Origin: Aurelia coerulea
Lineage: Eukaryota; Cnidaria; Scyphozoa; Semaeostomeae; Ulmaridae
NCBI GenBank assembly: GCA_039566865.1
Contig: CM076961.1
Span: 5,091,501-5,155,500, forward strand
Length of the DNA stretch: 64,000 nt
Direction: 5' to 3'
Positions 10,845 through 22,604 of the stretch are shown here, piece after piece; within the stretch, counting starts at the first letter, position 1, and every line of letters begins with the position of its first letter. The position numbers and the translations under genes were made by a program. Under the pieces are notes generated by a model. The model saw only the letters and a program-made list of their open reading frames with translations, was not told the origin of the DNA and ran no database searches.

Positions 10845-11325
10845 TGGTTGAAGGTGAAGTTGCGGATTTTAGCCCCAAGCGCAAGGATCGCAGAAGTAGC
10901 TAAGAGCTAATTGAGTCCGCGACCCCTTGTCATGACGCGCAATTGGTGGGGCCCCGGGGGGGGGGGTACATAACATAGATAGGGTACGGGTATGTGCCGC
11001 CCATATGGGTGGGGTTTTGGGCGCAAAATTCTCTAAACAAGGGTCCTTTTTCGGAAGATTTTCCATAAACAAGGGTGGGGTTTCGCTGAGATTCGCAAAA
11101 AATGGTTAAAATGGGCAGTTTTCCGCCAAAATTCATCATAAAAGTGGGTATCAAAAGCAAGTTTGGGTAATTAGAAGAGGGTAGCTTTCTGAAAACCAGG
11201 CGGCAGACCCCCGTCCATCCTCAAGTCATGTGCCCCCCCCCCCGGGGTGGGGCCCTGCCTGTCCGCCTGACTGTTCTGGTTGCATAGTCAGAGGATTACA
11301 CCACTACGCCACAAGACCTTCAGGA
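10845..11325 (-). mobile_element. tRNA-derived SINE copy 1, split by an insertion
   Basis: Minus-strand SINE: the A-box-like TGGCGTAGTGG lies at about 11301-11311 (complement), and the body (gaccccttgtcatgacgc; aagcgcaaggatcgcagaa) at 10870-10945. It matches the copies at 11740-11865 and 24712-24905. It is interrupted at 10955-11247 by a G/C-tract element. Confidence 0.7.
10955..11247. mobile_element. G-tract/C-tract element inserted in the SINE, 8-bp duplication
   Basis: The element runs cgggggggggg...gtac to ...ccccccccccgggg. It is flanked on both sides by TGGGGCCC (10947-10954 and 11248-11255), although the exact register is ambiguous in the G/C runs. Interior fragments (gggtatgtgccgcc, aaacaagggt) resemble 12605-13010. 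No transposase frame. Confidence 0.65.
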
Positions 11326-11675
11326 TATAGGTTGATATAAGGTCTCAAAGTTGATCAGCTAGAGATCTATGTTCCACCAATAAACTTTCTGACACAGTTT
11401 TTAGCACATCAATCAAATTAAATAAAATTTACCGTGATGACAATAAATAAACAATCTAAAATCTGACTGATTTTAATTAGTTCTCGATAGCAACGTTTGT
11501 GAAAAGCTGCTAACAGCCTACAATCATAAAATGCTTACATGCTGAAATGCAACGAATTTGACTTGAAAAATACGACAATTTAGTACCTGCAGAAGAACGA
11601 TTTTTGCAGAATGTGGAAGTAGTAACAAATCAGCTGTTCTACACAAGCAACATGGTTTACTGGTTTGAATCAAGA

Positions 11676-11865
11676 GAATAATAGAATAATAGAATAATAG
11701 AGTCCTGGGTCACGGCAGACTTTGAAGGTAGGACCCCACCATTTGAGCGTCATGACAAGGGGTCGCGGACTCGATTAGACCTGTTCTATTTCTGCGATCC
11801 CAGCGCTTGGCGCTGAAAAACGCAACTTCTCCTTCACCTTCATAAATTACCGTGAACGAAATGGT
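11676..11865 (+). mobile_element. SINE copy 2, head missing
   Basis: Starts near 11735 (ggaccccaccatttgagcg), then tcatgacaaggggtcgcgg and gatcccagcgcttggcgctg to the CTTCACCTTCA end: the inverse orientation of copies 1 and 3. The tRNA-like head is absent. An AATAATAG microsatellite (11676-11700) precedes it. Confidence 0.65.
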
Positions 11866-12130
11866 GCTATCAAAAAGCAGATGGCGAGTAACACTCTAGT
11901 CATAAAGTATGCATGATTCATCAGATTATTGTCATACAGACAACAATTCTCGGAGACGGAATTTGCTGAGGCTTAATTTATGCCATTTGTACCAGTAGAA
12001 TTTATTTTGGAATGTATCGATTTGAAATGATCAGACCCCTCTGGCTTATAAATGATTTGGATTGGCCCTTCATGTAAAATTCAGTTTACAACTTCACGTG
12101 TACAATTCATCATGAGCATACAGTCTTCAA

Positions 12131-12415
12131 CAGGGCCGTAGGAAGCATACCCTAATGGTCTTAAAGGGGCACTCCCCGAAACGAAGAGGACACTTTAAAT
12201 AGAGGTCTCTAATGCCTCTAATGAACCCAGAAATATCAGTTTAACAATATCTGATGCTGATGCACTTTCGGCAATATTTTAACCCAGAAATATCGGACTT
12301 ACCTCCCCGTATGTGCATGTGCTGAGTGCCCCCGAGGCATTTTATTATTGCAAAAGCTTCGGGGTGGGGAGGGCATGTGCCTCCAGTGCCCGCCGGTTCT
12401 AACCTCTCTGGTGTT
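12131..12415. mobile_element. 'CGTAGGAA' MITE, copy 1
   Basis: Begins ggccgtaggaagcat and ends with the diverged inverse (ggttctaacctctctgg). The interior 'ggggcact' and 'ttattgcaaaagctt' blocks match 42706-42879. The interval 11866-12130 holds nothing recognised. Confidence 0.5.
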
Positions 12416-12604
12416 CAGATCTGATGTAATTAGACAACTATTACCAAGATAAAATAATCATTTTATCTTGCTATTACCACATTCACACTGGCACAGTTAA
12501 ACCAGCTTTATCTACACCAGGCTAAATTTCCACCAATCACTGCATTCGATTTGTTGGATTGACCAATCAAACGCAACAGTTGATAGCCTGGTTAGTTTAA
12601 GCTA

Positions 12605-13010
12605 GTTCAACCACGGGGAGGGGCGGGGGGGGGGGGGGTTCTTCCATAGTAAAGGTACCTGGGGATGTGCCGCGAGCAAGGGTATACTTCTTCTGACTTC
12701 TAGTCTAGCCAAGGGTATACTTTTTTGCAATTTTGGCCTACAACGGTCTAGCCAAGGGTATCATTTTTGACAATATTGGTCTAGCGAACGGTCATGATAT
12801 CATATTTGGTACAAATTTGACAATATTTGTCCAGAAAATGGCCAAAATTGGTCTAGCCAAGGGTACCATTTTCGTAAAAATTGGTCCAGAGAATGGTCAA
12901 ATTGGTCTAGCCAAGGGCACCATTTTCGTAAAAGTTGGTCTAGCCAACGGTACCATTTTGGGCAGACCCCTATCCAAAATTTGGCCAAGAACCCCCCTCC
13001 CCCCCCCACC
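12605..13010. mobile_element. G-tract/C-tract element with internal tandem repeats
   Basis: Left end: a G-run followed by ttcttccatagtaaaggtac and ctggggatgtgccgcgag. Right end: a C-run (accccccctccccccccc). The interior is a series of imperfect repeats of 'ttggtctagccaagggtacca'. A left-end relative is at 45850-45960. ORFs here are repeat-encoded, not genes. Confidence 0.65.
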
Positions 13011-13935
13011 GTTAGTTGACTCGGCAGTATGATTTGGGTATAACCTACAATTGATTCTCATAAAATTTGCAGCGAGTTTTGTCAACATTCCAAAGAGCTA
13101 CATTCCTTGAAAAAAGCCATAAATCAAGATTTCATTCTCTCAGAACCTTTCATCGATTTCCAACAGCACCCTGAAAAGGTTCAACTATGGTCTTTTGTGA
13201 GTAAAATGCAAAGCAAAAGATATCGAACCTAGGCCAGAAACGAATTTAAAAAAGTCAACTTGCTGCAACAAATGATCATGGCTTGCAATGGGTATTTCAA
13301 TACAAAGTTTACAGCAGCAACGTTTTGGAATCAAAAGTTATGAGGAGGAATCTAAATTTCATACATACCTCTGCTAGTTACGAGAACATTTCATCATCTT
13401 GCAGCTTCTTCGATCCAACAAAAACAGGTGATAACTTAGCTTCGAACAATGAATGACTTCAGCGAACGTCCGAAGATAGGGTCTGCTATGGTTTCTGTAT
13501 GAGAACTAATTTTGTCCTAATCTCGCCATATGTTTACTTCTGACGGAGTGCTGAGCTGCGCTTATCGTTGGAACTGCAGACTGCAAACCAGAACGGAAAC
13601 TTTGCGCACAAACGTCGATGCCAGGTCAACCAAATTTGTCCATATGTGGCAGAAATTCAAGCTAATATCTGCATAATGTTGCATGAAGTAAAATCCACAT
13701 TCTGCAGCATTTCTGCTGAGTTAAAAGCCTTTAAAATGTTCTGAGGATATACACGATGGTTTTCAATGTGCTTGTGAGAAACTTTCGCTTTAATCTTCAC
13801 TGTACCGTTTAAAAATTAATGCTTTCTTTAATAGCACTTCAAAACAACCTCAATCTCAGCATATCTGCAGCTGCGAGGGAAATTAACCTAGACGTTCATT
13901 GACAGAATCATCGTTTAACTGTGTTGATTTTGCGC

Positions 13936-14535
13936 AGTTTCTGCAATTAGCTGCAGATGAGAGCGACATAACGCGAGTATTTTGCATGAAAATTCTACGC
14001 GGGCAAAACGATCGAGATTCTACGCTGGGATCTCGTGAAATGACTGTCAGCTGATTGCCTCTGTCAAGGTCTCCTCCGCAGATTCAGCAATTAACGGTAA
14101 GTGCGAGTGAAATAACGCGAGAGTTTTCAACGAAGTTTCTACGCGAGCAAAATGTCTTTCAAGATCTCTACGTTGGGTTCTTGTTAAATGACTGCCATCT
14201 CTTTGTCTCTATCCAGGAGATAAGTTTCTTTCTAATTCTTGCGCTCTTTCTCCTACGCAGCTTCAGCAATTAACGGCAAATGAGAACGGAATAACGCGAG
14301 AGTTTTGCACGAAATTTCTACGCAAGCAAAATATCTTTCAAGATCTCTACGTTGGGTTCTTGTGAAATGACTGCCATCTCTTTGTCTCTATCTAGGAGAT
14401 AAAGTTTCTTTCTAATCCTTGCTCTCTTTCTCCTCAGCAGCTTCAGCAATTAACGGCAAATGCAAGTGAAATAATGCGAGCGCCTTGCACGAAAATTCCG
14501 CGTGCGCCAAAGAACAAATCGTGCACGATATTCTA
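13936..14535. repeat. Tandem repeat, about 180-bp period
   Basis: The motif cagcaattaacgg (ctgcaattagctg in the first unit) recurs at about 13940, 14085, 14265 and 14446, giving spacings of about 145, 180 and 181. Each unit continues with 'ataacgcgag', 'tctacgc.gcaaaa' and 'tctctacgttgggttcttg'. The last unit is partial. ORF 14055-14273 is inside it. 13011-13935 has no recognised feature. Confidence 0.8.
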
Positions 14536-14719
14536 ATTATTATTATTATCAATTTCTTTACCGTTGGATACATAAAAAATATAGCTAAAAGTAATCAGCT
14601 AATTAATTCCAACGTTAGTTAAAAATTTTAAAATACAGATGTTACATCAGAAAAAAGGGTAAAATATTTACAATTCATCAAAAGTATACAGTATAAAGGC
14701 ATAAAAGTGTATAAAAGCA

Positions 14720-15000
14720 GATATTCAAATATCATCATCATAAAAAGCCCAAGTTCGGAATAAAAACGCGGCATAATTTACATGGGCAATTTTCTCCGTT
14801 CCAATTTTTTATTTTTGTTTTAAACTGACAAAGAGATTCTGAAATTCGTATAGTTGGTGGTAACGTTTGCCACAGCTGTGGACCTTTAAATCGGATGCTT
14901 TCTGTCCCGTTGTTGACAGATCTCACCTTAGGTTGGAAGAATTCGTTATTGTTACGCAAATTGTAATGACTTTCATTTTCGCAGAAAATTTCGTGCATCT
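14720..15000 (-). pseudogene. LINE C-terminal fragment, family copy 1
   Basis: Minus-strand frame 14998-14738 encodes HYNLRNNNEFFQPKV, then NGTESIRFKGPQLWQTLPP and NWNGENCPCKLCRVFIPNLGFL to a stop. Y-N-L-R, G-x-x-S-x-x-x-x-G-x-x-x-W and a final C-x-C-x-L-C define the C-terminus of a CR1-like LINE. Related fragments are at 19631-19936 and 23640-23935. It is truncated at its 5' end near 15000. Confidence 0.75.
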
Positions 15001-15529
15001 AAGGCCACGTGTACATTACTCGCAAAGGCTCTGTGACGTTAGAGCCGATTTTAAAGTGCCAATGCCACCAAGGGTCCTTCACGAGCATACTGAAATTTCA
15101 GACTGTCTGAGAATCAAATTTAGCCAGAGTAGAAACCATGGATCTACGCTGTAGCACCAGCTGAACTGATGTCAATGTTTTACTTTTATTTGAACCGTTC
15201 TATCAGTTCAAAAATAAGATACAAGAGAACTTTTTCCAATACATACAGAAAGAAGATGACATCTATGTCTTCTACTAAGGACCGTTTTGGTATTGCAAAC
15301 ACACATGCAGCTCTGTATTTTCCTTTTTTCCTATGTGTTTCCGTTATACCAGCACCTCTATGGGGACCATTATGGAAAAAAGGTCAGTGGCACTTTTTAA
15401 TGCTATCCACGCCACTGTAATTAAGGGTGGGTTATCTTTACGTTTTCAACATTAAATATTGTGTTGTATCTATTTTTATATTATAAGAATTGTAAGTATT
15501 TTTAAATAGTGGCAAAAGATGCATACATA

Positions 15530-16139
15530 CCGGGTGAACAAGAAAAAAAAATTCATAACATCAAGAGTACTGGATGGATTGGAATGAATCAATATTTGCT
15601 TCACAACCGAAAGATCGAAGTATTTTTGTGATTTTTCTCGCCTTGTTACAAGCATTGGAAAAATTTTTCAATTCAAATTTATAAAAACTTTGTGGTCGCA
15701 AAAGGACTGAAAAAGGCCTAAAATAAATGATCAAATCATAAAAGACTCCTCGCTCAGAACAACAGAGAAAAAGCAATTTCTCATGGGTGAGAGATATCAT
15801 CGTCTGCACATTTATTGCCAAGGGATTGAACATTTCTAGTATCTGTTTGAGAACCTATATGTCTTATAACTCTTGAGAGAAGTGAAACGCCTGTGCGTAT
15901 TGTTCTATGTGAGGAGAGTCCTAACGATTTGATCAAGTGTTTTAGGCCCTTTTTCAGTTATTTTGCAACAATGAAATTTTTGTAAAATTGAATTTACCTA
16001 TATTTGCAGTGACCGTAAGAAGACGAGGAAAATCACAAAAATTTTCAAGGCTTTTCACTAGAATTTGAATCATACAAATCCATGAAGTACTTGCGGTGCT
16101 ACAATTTTTGAAAGTGTGAACTTTTTCTGGCTCACCCGG
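15530..16139. mobile_element. Tc1/mariner-like MITE 'CCGGGTGAACAAG'
   Basis: Ends CCGGGTGAACAAGAAAAAAA and TTTTTCTGGCTCACCCGG, flanked by TA on both sides (15528-15529, 16140-16141), 610 bp. Part of its right half recurs at 42640-42998 and part of its left end at 56923-57000. Confidence 0.75.
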
Positions 16140-16429
16140 TAGTGTGCCAGCAACGGATCCTGCGTAACAATGGACGCTTAAAATTGGCTCTAACTTAACA
16201 GACCCTTTGCAAATAATATACACGGAACCTTAGAATAGCGTGCACGATTTCCCCACGAGATTTCATCAAATAGCAACCAGCTATGGCAATTAAGAATAAA
16301 TAATTATCTGCTTAACAGACTTTTAAGCTTTGATTTCTTGTGGTTGGCGGCAAACGCCAGATGTAAACGAACTCGTGAGCGCCTTTTAAAGGCTATTTAG
16401 CATTGTGCAAAACATATAGGATAGCCTCA

Positions 16430-16803
16430 GGCCCCATTTACACTATGCCGGTACGAAACGAATACGGCATAAAACTGTGCCGTATTGGTTTCTCTGTTCA
16501 AACGGAATCACCGTTTACTCTACACCGGCACAAAATGAATACGATAGGTTTTGACCATGCGCAGAGCAAGGATTTGTCAAGGCTCTCATCTGCCAAATTA
16601 TCGCCTCGATATGAATCCGACATGAAATGATGCCGTATTCGCCGTTTACGCTATGCCGGTTCAGTGACGAAGCCAGTTAGCATGTCGTATTCATTTCGTG
16701 CCGTATTCAAGTAAAAACTATGCCTGCATAATTTAAACGGGAGGCCAATACGGCACAGTTTCATGCCGTATTCATTTCGGACCGGCATTGTGTAAACGGG
16801 GTC
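16430..16803. mobile_element. MITE 'GGCCCCATTTACACTAT', copy 2
   Basis: Ends ggccccatttacactatgcc and ggcattgtgtaaacggggtc are inverted. Internal copies of 'gccgtattcatttcg' alternate in orientation, so the element looks internally duplicated. Related to 8107-8445 and 22287-23120. Confidence 0.7.
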
Positions 16804-18654
16804 ATGGTGAGTATTGTGCATTATAGGTAATTCATAAGCCAATAATTGTCTGCGGCATCTGAGAATAACTGTTGTGCCAATAAGATGTATCAGCGTTTGA
16901 GGAAGTGTACCTGGTAAGTTAGAAAACACGTAAGGAGTTTGTCAATTTTCATTGATGCAATCTTCTTCGCAAATTCGTTTTTTCTTTAATTCATTGCATA
17001 GAAGGAAGGCTTACTCAGATATGAAAATTTGTTTAATCAAAATCAATCTTTCCATTCAACAACTACCAGCGGTTTTAGTACAATTTATATTTACAAGGTT
17101 CCTGCACGTGACATCTCACGAGTGAATTTCCAAACTATGACAACCATATTGTTCTCTACCAAAAATTGAAACAATGCATATATTTCGACGACCAAAATTG
17201 CGTCGGATTTTCTTCCTGACAACAATAACTTCTACAAGTATTAGCAAACATTATCCTCCTGGGAGAATAGAAGCCTCCCTACCTAGTTTTCTTACACTAA
17301 TGGAAAGACTTGTTCATCCTCTCAAGAGGAAAAGGAAAACCCGTTCTAAAGCACAGTTAAGTCATCGCTGTAAGGAAGAAATCGTCAGGGCATTTGGTTT
17401 CGATTCTAGGCAACCTTTGAAGGATTTTCTCGGGAAAATCCTGATATTTTCGCAAGAAAGTCGCCGATTCCAGCCAGAAAAATTTCTAAAATTCATTTAA
17501 CATGTCGGGTACTCAACGAGATAATAACTATTATTATTGCTGCGATATTCAGGGGACTGTATCATTTTAAACACCATGCGTATTTTCAGACTTACTCGGG
17601 AGAATAGATTGGAATGATATATATATTAATGATATATATATATTATAGGAGATACAGCAGTTATCAGCACCACTAGGAAGGAACCTGTCTCGTACTAATT
17701 GCTTGGCCTCCTCTTGAGATTGAGACAGGTTTCACGCTTGATTAAGTATGACTGAGCAATGACAAAAGGATTGCATTGTTTTACCTGCTATTTCGAGCAA
17801 AACTGCAATATTTTCAAAAACTTACAATAAAAAGAAATAGGAAGTTTAATTTTTAAATTACTAGACCTTTAGTCCAGGAACATTCATAAACTGGAAAGTT
17901 TGTGAGTTTGAAGAAATTCGATGAGGAGCAAGATTATCTGAAAGTTGAACGCGATTTGTCGAGGAGGGCTACAAAGGACGAAAAGTATTGGTTGTAGAGG
18001 AACTTATCGTAAGAAATGCCGGCTTTCGGTCCATGGTAAAAGGCCTTGAGCTTGGGCTGAAGAAACAACAACAATCGCGCAAACAGATTTGTGCAATTTA
18101 CTGAAAGGCTGTGGTGATTGTATGGGAAATTCGGACCGTTTCTGAGTGCCTAGTCATCTATTGCGCCATTACTGATGACATACCGTTCTCATACTGTGGC
18201 TTCTAACTCATAATTTGGAGCACCATCGGAAATTCTATTGGCTAGTTTTACGAGCCTACTGGAGAAAGGTACACAGTAGCCACCAGCGGTACTGAAATCT
18301 AGTGCTTTAGGATACAAGATTTATATTGGGAAGAAAAGTCGGTTTATTACAAGGAGTATGGATTGGAATGAAAAAGTGCGCGAAAATTTGAATATGTTGC
18401 TGTTGCAAAAGAGCACATGATGACAATGTATCAAACTTTGATGGTGGAATAGCGCTGGAATTGTTTTTAATATTGCCAGGGAAGCAGAACCTTTGGACAT
18501 CTTGCAGTTTTTTATACAACAATTATAACAGTACACAAGTTAACAAGCAGCAACAGAACCTTGGTCAAAATTAAACTGGAGACAGCAGGAAGTATTTTAA
18601 TGATAAAATTGCCAAATTTGAAGAGTTCTCGACTGGTATTGATAAAAACCGGAG
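16804..18654. other. Upstream of the plus-strand transporter: half-element and unassigned sequence
   Basis: 17220-17505 is one arm of the 'CTCTC/TTGGGAG-AGGAT' palindromic family (other copies 34185-34600, 37290-37600 and 41565-42270); the ORF at 17174-17500 lies in it. 17613-17645 is an AT palindrome (gatatatatattaatgatatatata). I see no TATA box or 5' exon for the gene at 18655 in 17650-18654. Confidence 0.45.
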
Positions 18655-19193
18655 ATGGATAGTAACAAACCGTCTCCTATAAAGTCGCAGCCACACTCGG
18701 CTGCATCTACACCTAAGATTCCAGTCCGGTCATCGGTGATCGAGAAGAGCCGGAAACATAGTAAAAACAATGGACCTGGACATGGACCAGAATATGCACA
18801 TGACCACGAGAAGGTCCCTTTGATAGACCAAGATGCTATCATACGTTACGAAACAAGTGATGAATATAAAGAACGAGTTCAGAGTGAAAATGCAGAGGCA
18901 GGTCCTTCGCAAATGAATGATTCACAAGCACAAACTTTACAGGAATCCCCCACTAGATCGGTAGTATCGGACTACGAAGAGCGAGAGACTTGCTGCACGT
19001 ATAAAGTGCGGAATAGCTTTATACTTTGCTGTGGGTTTCTATGCTTTGGAGCATCTATGGCTATTATGGGTCCAACAATTTTAGAGTTAGGATGTCTAAT
19101 AGGCAGCGATGTTGGCTCAATGAGTTGGGTTTTCTTCTCGCAATCATGTAGTGCGCTGTTTGGAGCTATTTGCAGTGGATTCATAATTGACAG
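18655..19193 (+). CDS. Transporter (plus) exon 1
   Basis: The ATG at 18655 has purine at -3 and G at +4; the donor is GACAG|GTATTT, phase 2. It encodes a Ser/Pro/His-rich N-tail, an acidic segment, a Cys pair (ETCCTYK) and helices 1-2. The homologous exon in the minus-strand gene ends at the same codon and phase. Confidence 0.9.
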
Positions 19194-22100
19194 GTATTTA
19201 TGTATATAGAATCAACCATAAATTGCACCGGCTCAGTCAGAAACATATATGCACTGTTTGAACATGGGCAAGCCGAAGATAGACGTTTAGGCCAAAAGCC
19301 CAATAATTAACATAAGGCCTAGAGAGTCCACTGATCAACATACCTTCAGTCCTTTGTAGACTTTAAAGCATTCTTTATATCAATTCAGTGATAAAAATGG
19401 TTATCATTCCTTCGTCTGTTAACTTTCTTTGGTATCCACATGGCGGTTGTAGCTTGCTAGCTACGAGAAGCTAAATGTTTGGATACCAAAGCAAGTTAAC
19501 AGATGAATATAATAATAATATAATATAATAAATGATTTATTTACAGGAAAAAGTAGCTAACTACAGCTAATTAAAGCCAACTATTTACCTATTTACATAA
19601 TACCATATATACAAAATTTATGAAAATCAACTATAAATACCCCAAATCTGCAATATATATTTTACAAAGTCGACAGTTACAGTCTATTTTCCAGTTCCTT
19701 ATTTTCTTTTTGAATATTGCTAGATTTTCAGATTGCTTTAAACTTTCAGGCAATGCATGCCAAAGCCGTTGTCCTAGAAACGATATAGATTCTATTCCGT
19801 ATGTTGTTGTTCTGGCTTTTGGTAACTGGAGAGTACTCCCACTTCTTAAATTATAGTTTTCCGTTTTTTCAACAAAAATATCTTTCATGAAGTTTGGATT
19901 TAGATTTGCCTTCGTTTTAAAAATTTCAACCAACAAAAACTGCAGATTCTTCTGATGAAGGAATGCTTTAAAGTCGTCTACAAAGGACTGAAGGTAAACA
20001 TTGGGCTCAAATCTTTAAAAAGGTCGGTGTAAATTCTATTACAGTTTTCTTTTAATTAAATGGCGTGGAAGGTATTCAGCGTGTTTTGCTGTAAATCTGC
20101 CGTGGAAATTCATTGATATCTTAATTAGTTTCAAAATGGCAGCATTTATTAAATTTGAGGCTATGACGTCATCAAATTTCAAGCCAGAAAAGCTACAGAT
20201 TTCTTCTTGTTACCATAATGTAGAACTTGATAAACTATGGTTTCCTTGAAGGTTGTATCATTCTCCCTCTATTGGTTTAGGGTTTACGATGATTTTAATT
20301 TTTTCAAAATTTTCTACGAATCTTTACACAAATAATTAAATTGCCGCCATTTTGAAGAAAATCAAAGTATCAAAAAATTCCCACGGTAGATTTACAGCAA
20401 AGTACCATAGGTTTCTTTCAAGCCATTCAATGCAAAGAAAAATGTCATAGATTCGAAAAATTTAAGCCCTATGCTCTGAAGGTATGTTGATTAGTGGGCT
20501 CTAGGCCTTTGTGTTGAGTACTGGGCTTTTGACCTAAATTTCTATGTACGGATTGCCCATGGTTTGAAGAATCGTGCAGGATTACCTGTAGTTCAACCAG
20601 AAATTATTCATCATACCCATACCAAATTCTGAGCATTTTGCATCGTTCTATTTGAGGACCAATTTTACTTTGGCTAATAAACCAACACTTTCAATCGGTT
20701 GTTTTCATTCATATTGAATCTTTCAACTTTGACTGATCTACCGGGTGTCCCAAAAAAGTACTCCTGTTTGAAAAATCACCAAAATTTGATTGCAGGACCG
20801 ATCTTCAATTTTCTCTTTTTGTCAAGTAGATCAAAGACCAAATTATTTTCCAAGACATAGCTGATCTTGTAAGTGGTTTTAAAATGAGCAAATTTAGCTC
20901 TTTTTAGGGCTACCTGGCTTTGAATCATACTGCAAAAAAGCACTGATGATTGCCAAATGAATTTCTTTGTGCGTGTAAAACTTCTAGTATGATCATAAAT
21001 GACAGAAATAAATGCACACTATCATTGGAGACTTCAATGATGACAAAAGATCTGAAAATTTAGGCAAGACGGAGTATCATGCTTAAAAATTATAGCTCAA
21101 AATAAGGTTTTTCAACGCGTAAATGTCCTACCTTGCTGTATCAAAAGCAAAAATTTTATCATCTGTGAATATTTTTGGGTCTTTGACAAAGCAATTCAAA
21201 AGGAAAATTTCATCAAAGAATTGATGATCAATTTTTGGTGGTTTTTCAAACAGGAGTACTTTTTTGGGACACCCGGTAGATGAGCATCTTTCTTTGCAGA
21301 TATGCAGTGGATTACAATCTCTAATCTTTCTTTGCAGATATGCAGTGGATTACAATCTCTACCTTGCAACAGTAATGACAATCCACGCTGTTGCCTTAGC
21401 GATTCTTCCATTTTCAAGAAGACTAGGCGCATTAATCACAATAACATGTATGCATGGCTTATTTGGAGGATTTCAAGATACTGCTACTAATCTAAGAATG
21501 ATTATCATGCATGGACAAGAAGTAAGTTCAAGCTATCCTCTTTATAAAATGATAACAACAACGACTTTGTATGGGCTTTGTATAGACCGGGTGAGTAAAA
21601 CTTGCACTTTTGGAAAATCACTCGGATTTGAGCATGTTTCTAGACTTGCCCCAAGTCTATTTCGTCAACTGTAATAAGTCTATCTGAAAGTATACAACGA
21701 AAGTATATTTCGCTTTTCACTTTCCCCTTCAATTTTTTTTGATGAAACCTTTTTTGACGAAATAGACTTGGGGCAAGTCTAGCATGTTTCCAATCTTAAA
21801 CTTTTCTTTTTGTATTTGTGTCAAGGATTAAATCTTAAACATTAAATTGCATCTCATTCTTTGCTTTGAAGCGCAAACGAAGAAAAATTTGGGAAAGAAT
21901 CGAAGCCAAGAAATATTTCTGCAAGCAATGTTTCCTCGTTTGCACCGGCCTTTAGAGAGGGTAAATAGGCCCATTTTCTTTCTCTTTTTGAGAGTGTTGA
22001 AATACCTTTTTTGGTGGCAGTTGGGACATTGCGGCTGCTCCAGCAGTACCTTTCTATTCACATAAAAATTATATACTATGGAGGAGGCGGACGCAATGTA

Positions 22101-22573
22101 CCTTTCTATTCACATATGTACACTCATTTCATGAAACTAATTAAAGCATATTTCTCTCTTAGGTACCTCCCTACCTGCAGGTATGTTTATTTATCATTCT
22201 TAGGCAACCATATTTTCATTTACGACTACGTCCACACGTTGCCAGGACATTTGAAAATGGCAGAAAATATGATGGTACTAGAATTTTAGGTAGCGTTCAC
22301 ACGATACCGGCACAATTTGAAACGGTAGAAAATTTGACAGTAACGAGCTCGCTGCAATCTCCCACGAGGCTAGAATTTGACTCTGCCCGAAATGTAATTA
22401 CGTCTAAAGAATCAATCAGCCTCGTTCCGAAAGCGCCGAAAAATGCTCCGTTTTCATCCTTTTCAAGTGTTCACACGAAGGCGTACTTCAAATTGTGCCG
22501 GTTATAGTTCCGATTCAAATCCTGCCGTTTTCAAAATATGCCGGTTTGCGTGATCGGGAGGCCTATCCATAAC

Positions 22574-22604
<31 letters not shown>

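Larger units (their letters stand above)
19253..20571. repeat. Large nested foldback in intron 1
   Basis: The outer arms are inverse complements: gggcaagccgaagata...tttaggccaaaagcccaa...atcaacataccttcag (19265-19352), and ctgaaggtatgttgatta...gggcttttgacctaaa...gattgcccat (20477-20560). A second pair (cagtcctttgtagactttaaagcattc; gaatgctttaaag.cgtctacaaaggactg) lies at 19350-19375 and 19960-19990. Between them sit a hairpin (19418-19506), a LINE fragment and MITE 20003-20470. Confidence 0.65.

Noticed and set aside
12733..13032. 99-codon ORF with repeated IGLAKGTIF units
   Set aside because: It encodes a degenerate tandem nucleotide repeat in a G/C-tract element; no protein family has this form to my knowledge.
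17174..17500. 108-codon ORF with basic residues before the plus-strand transporter
   Set aside because: Most of it coincides with one arm of a palindromic repeat present at three other places in the window.
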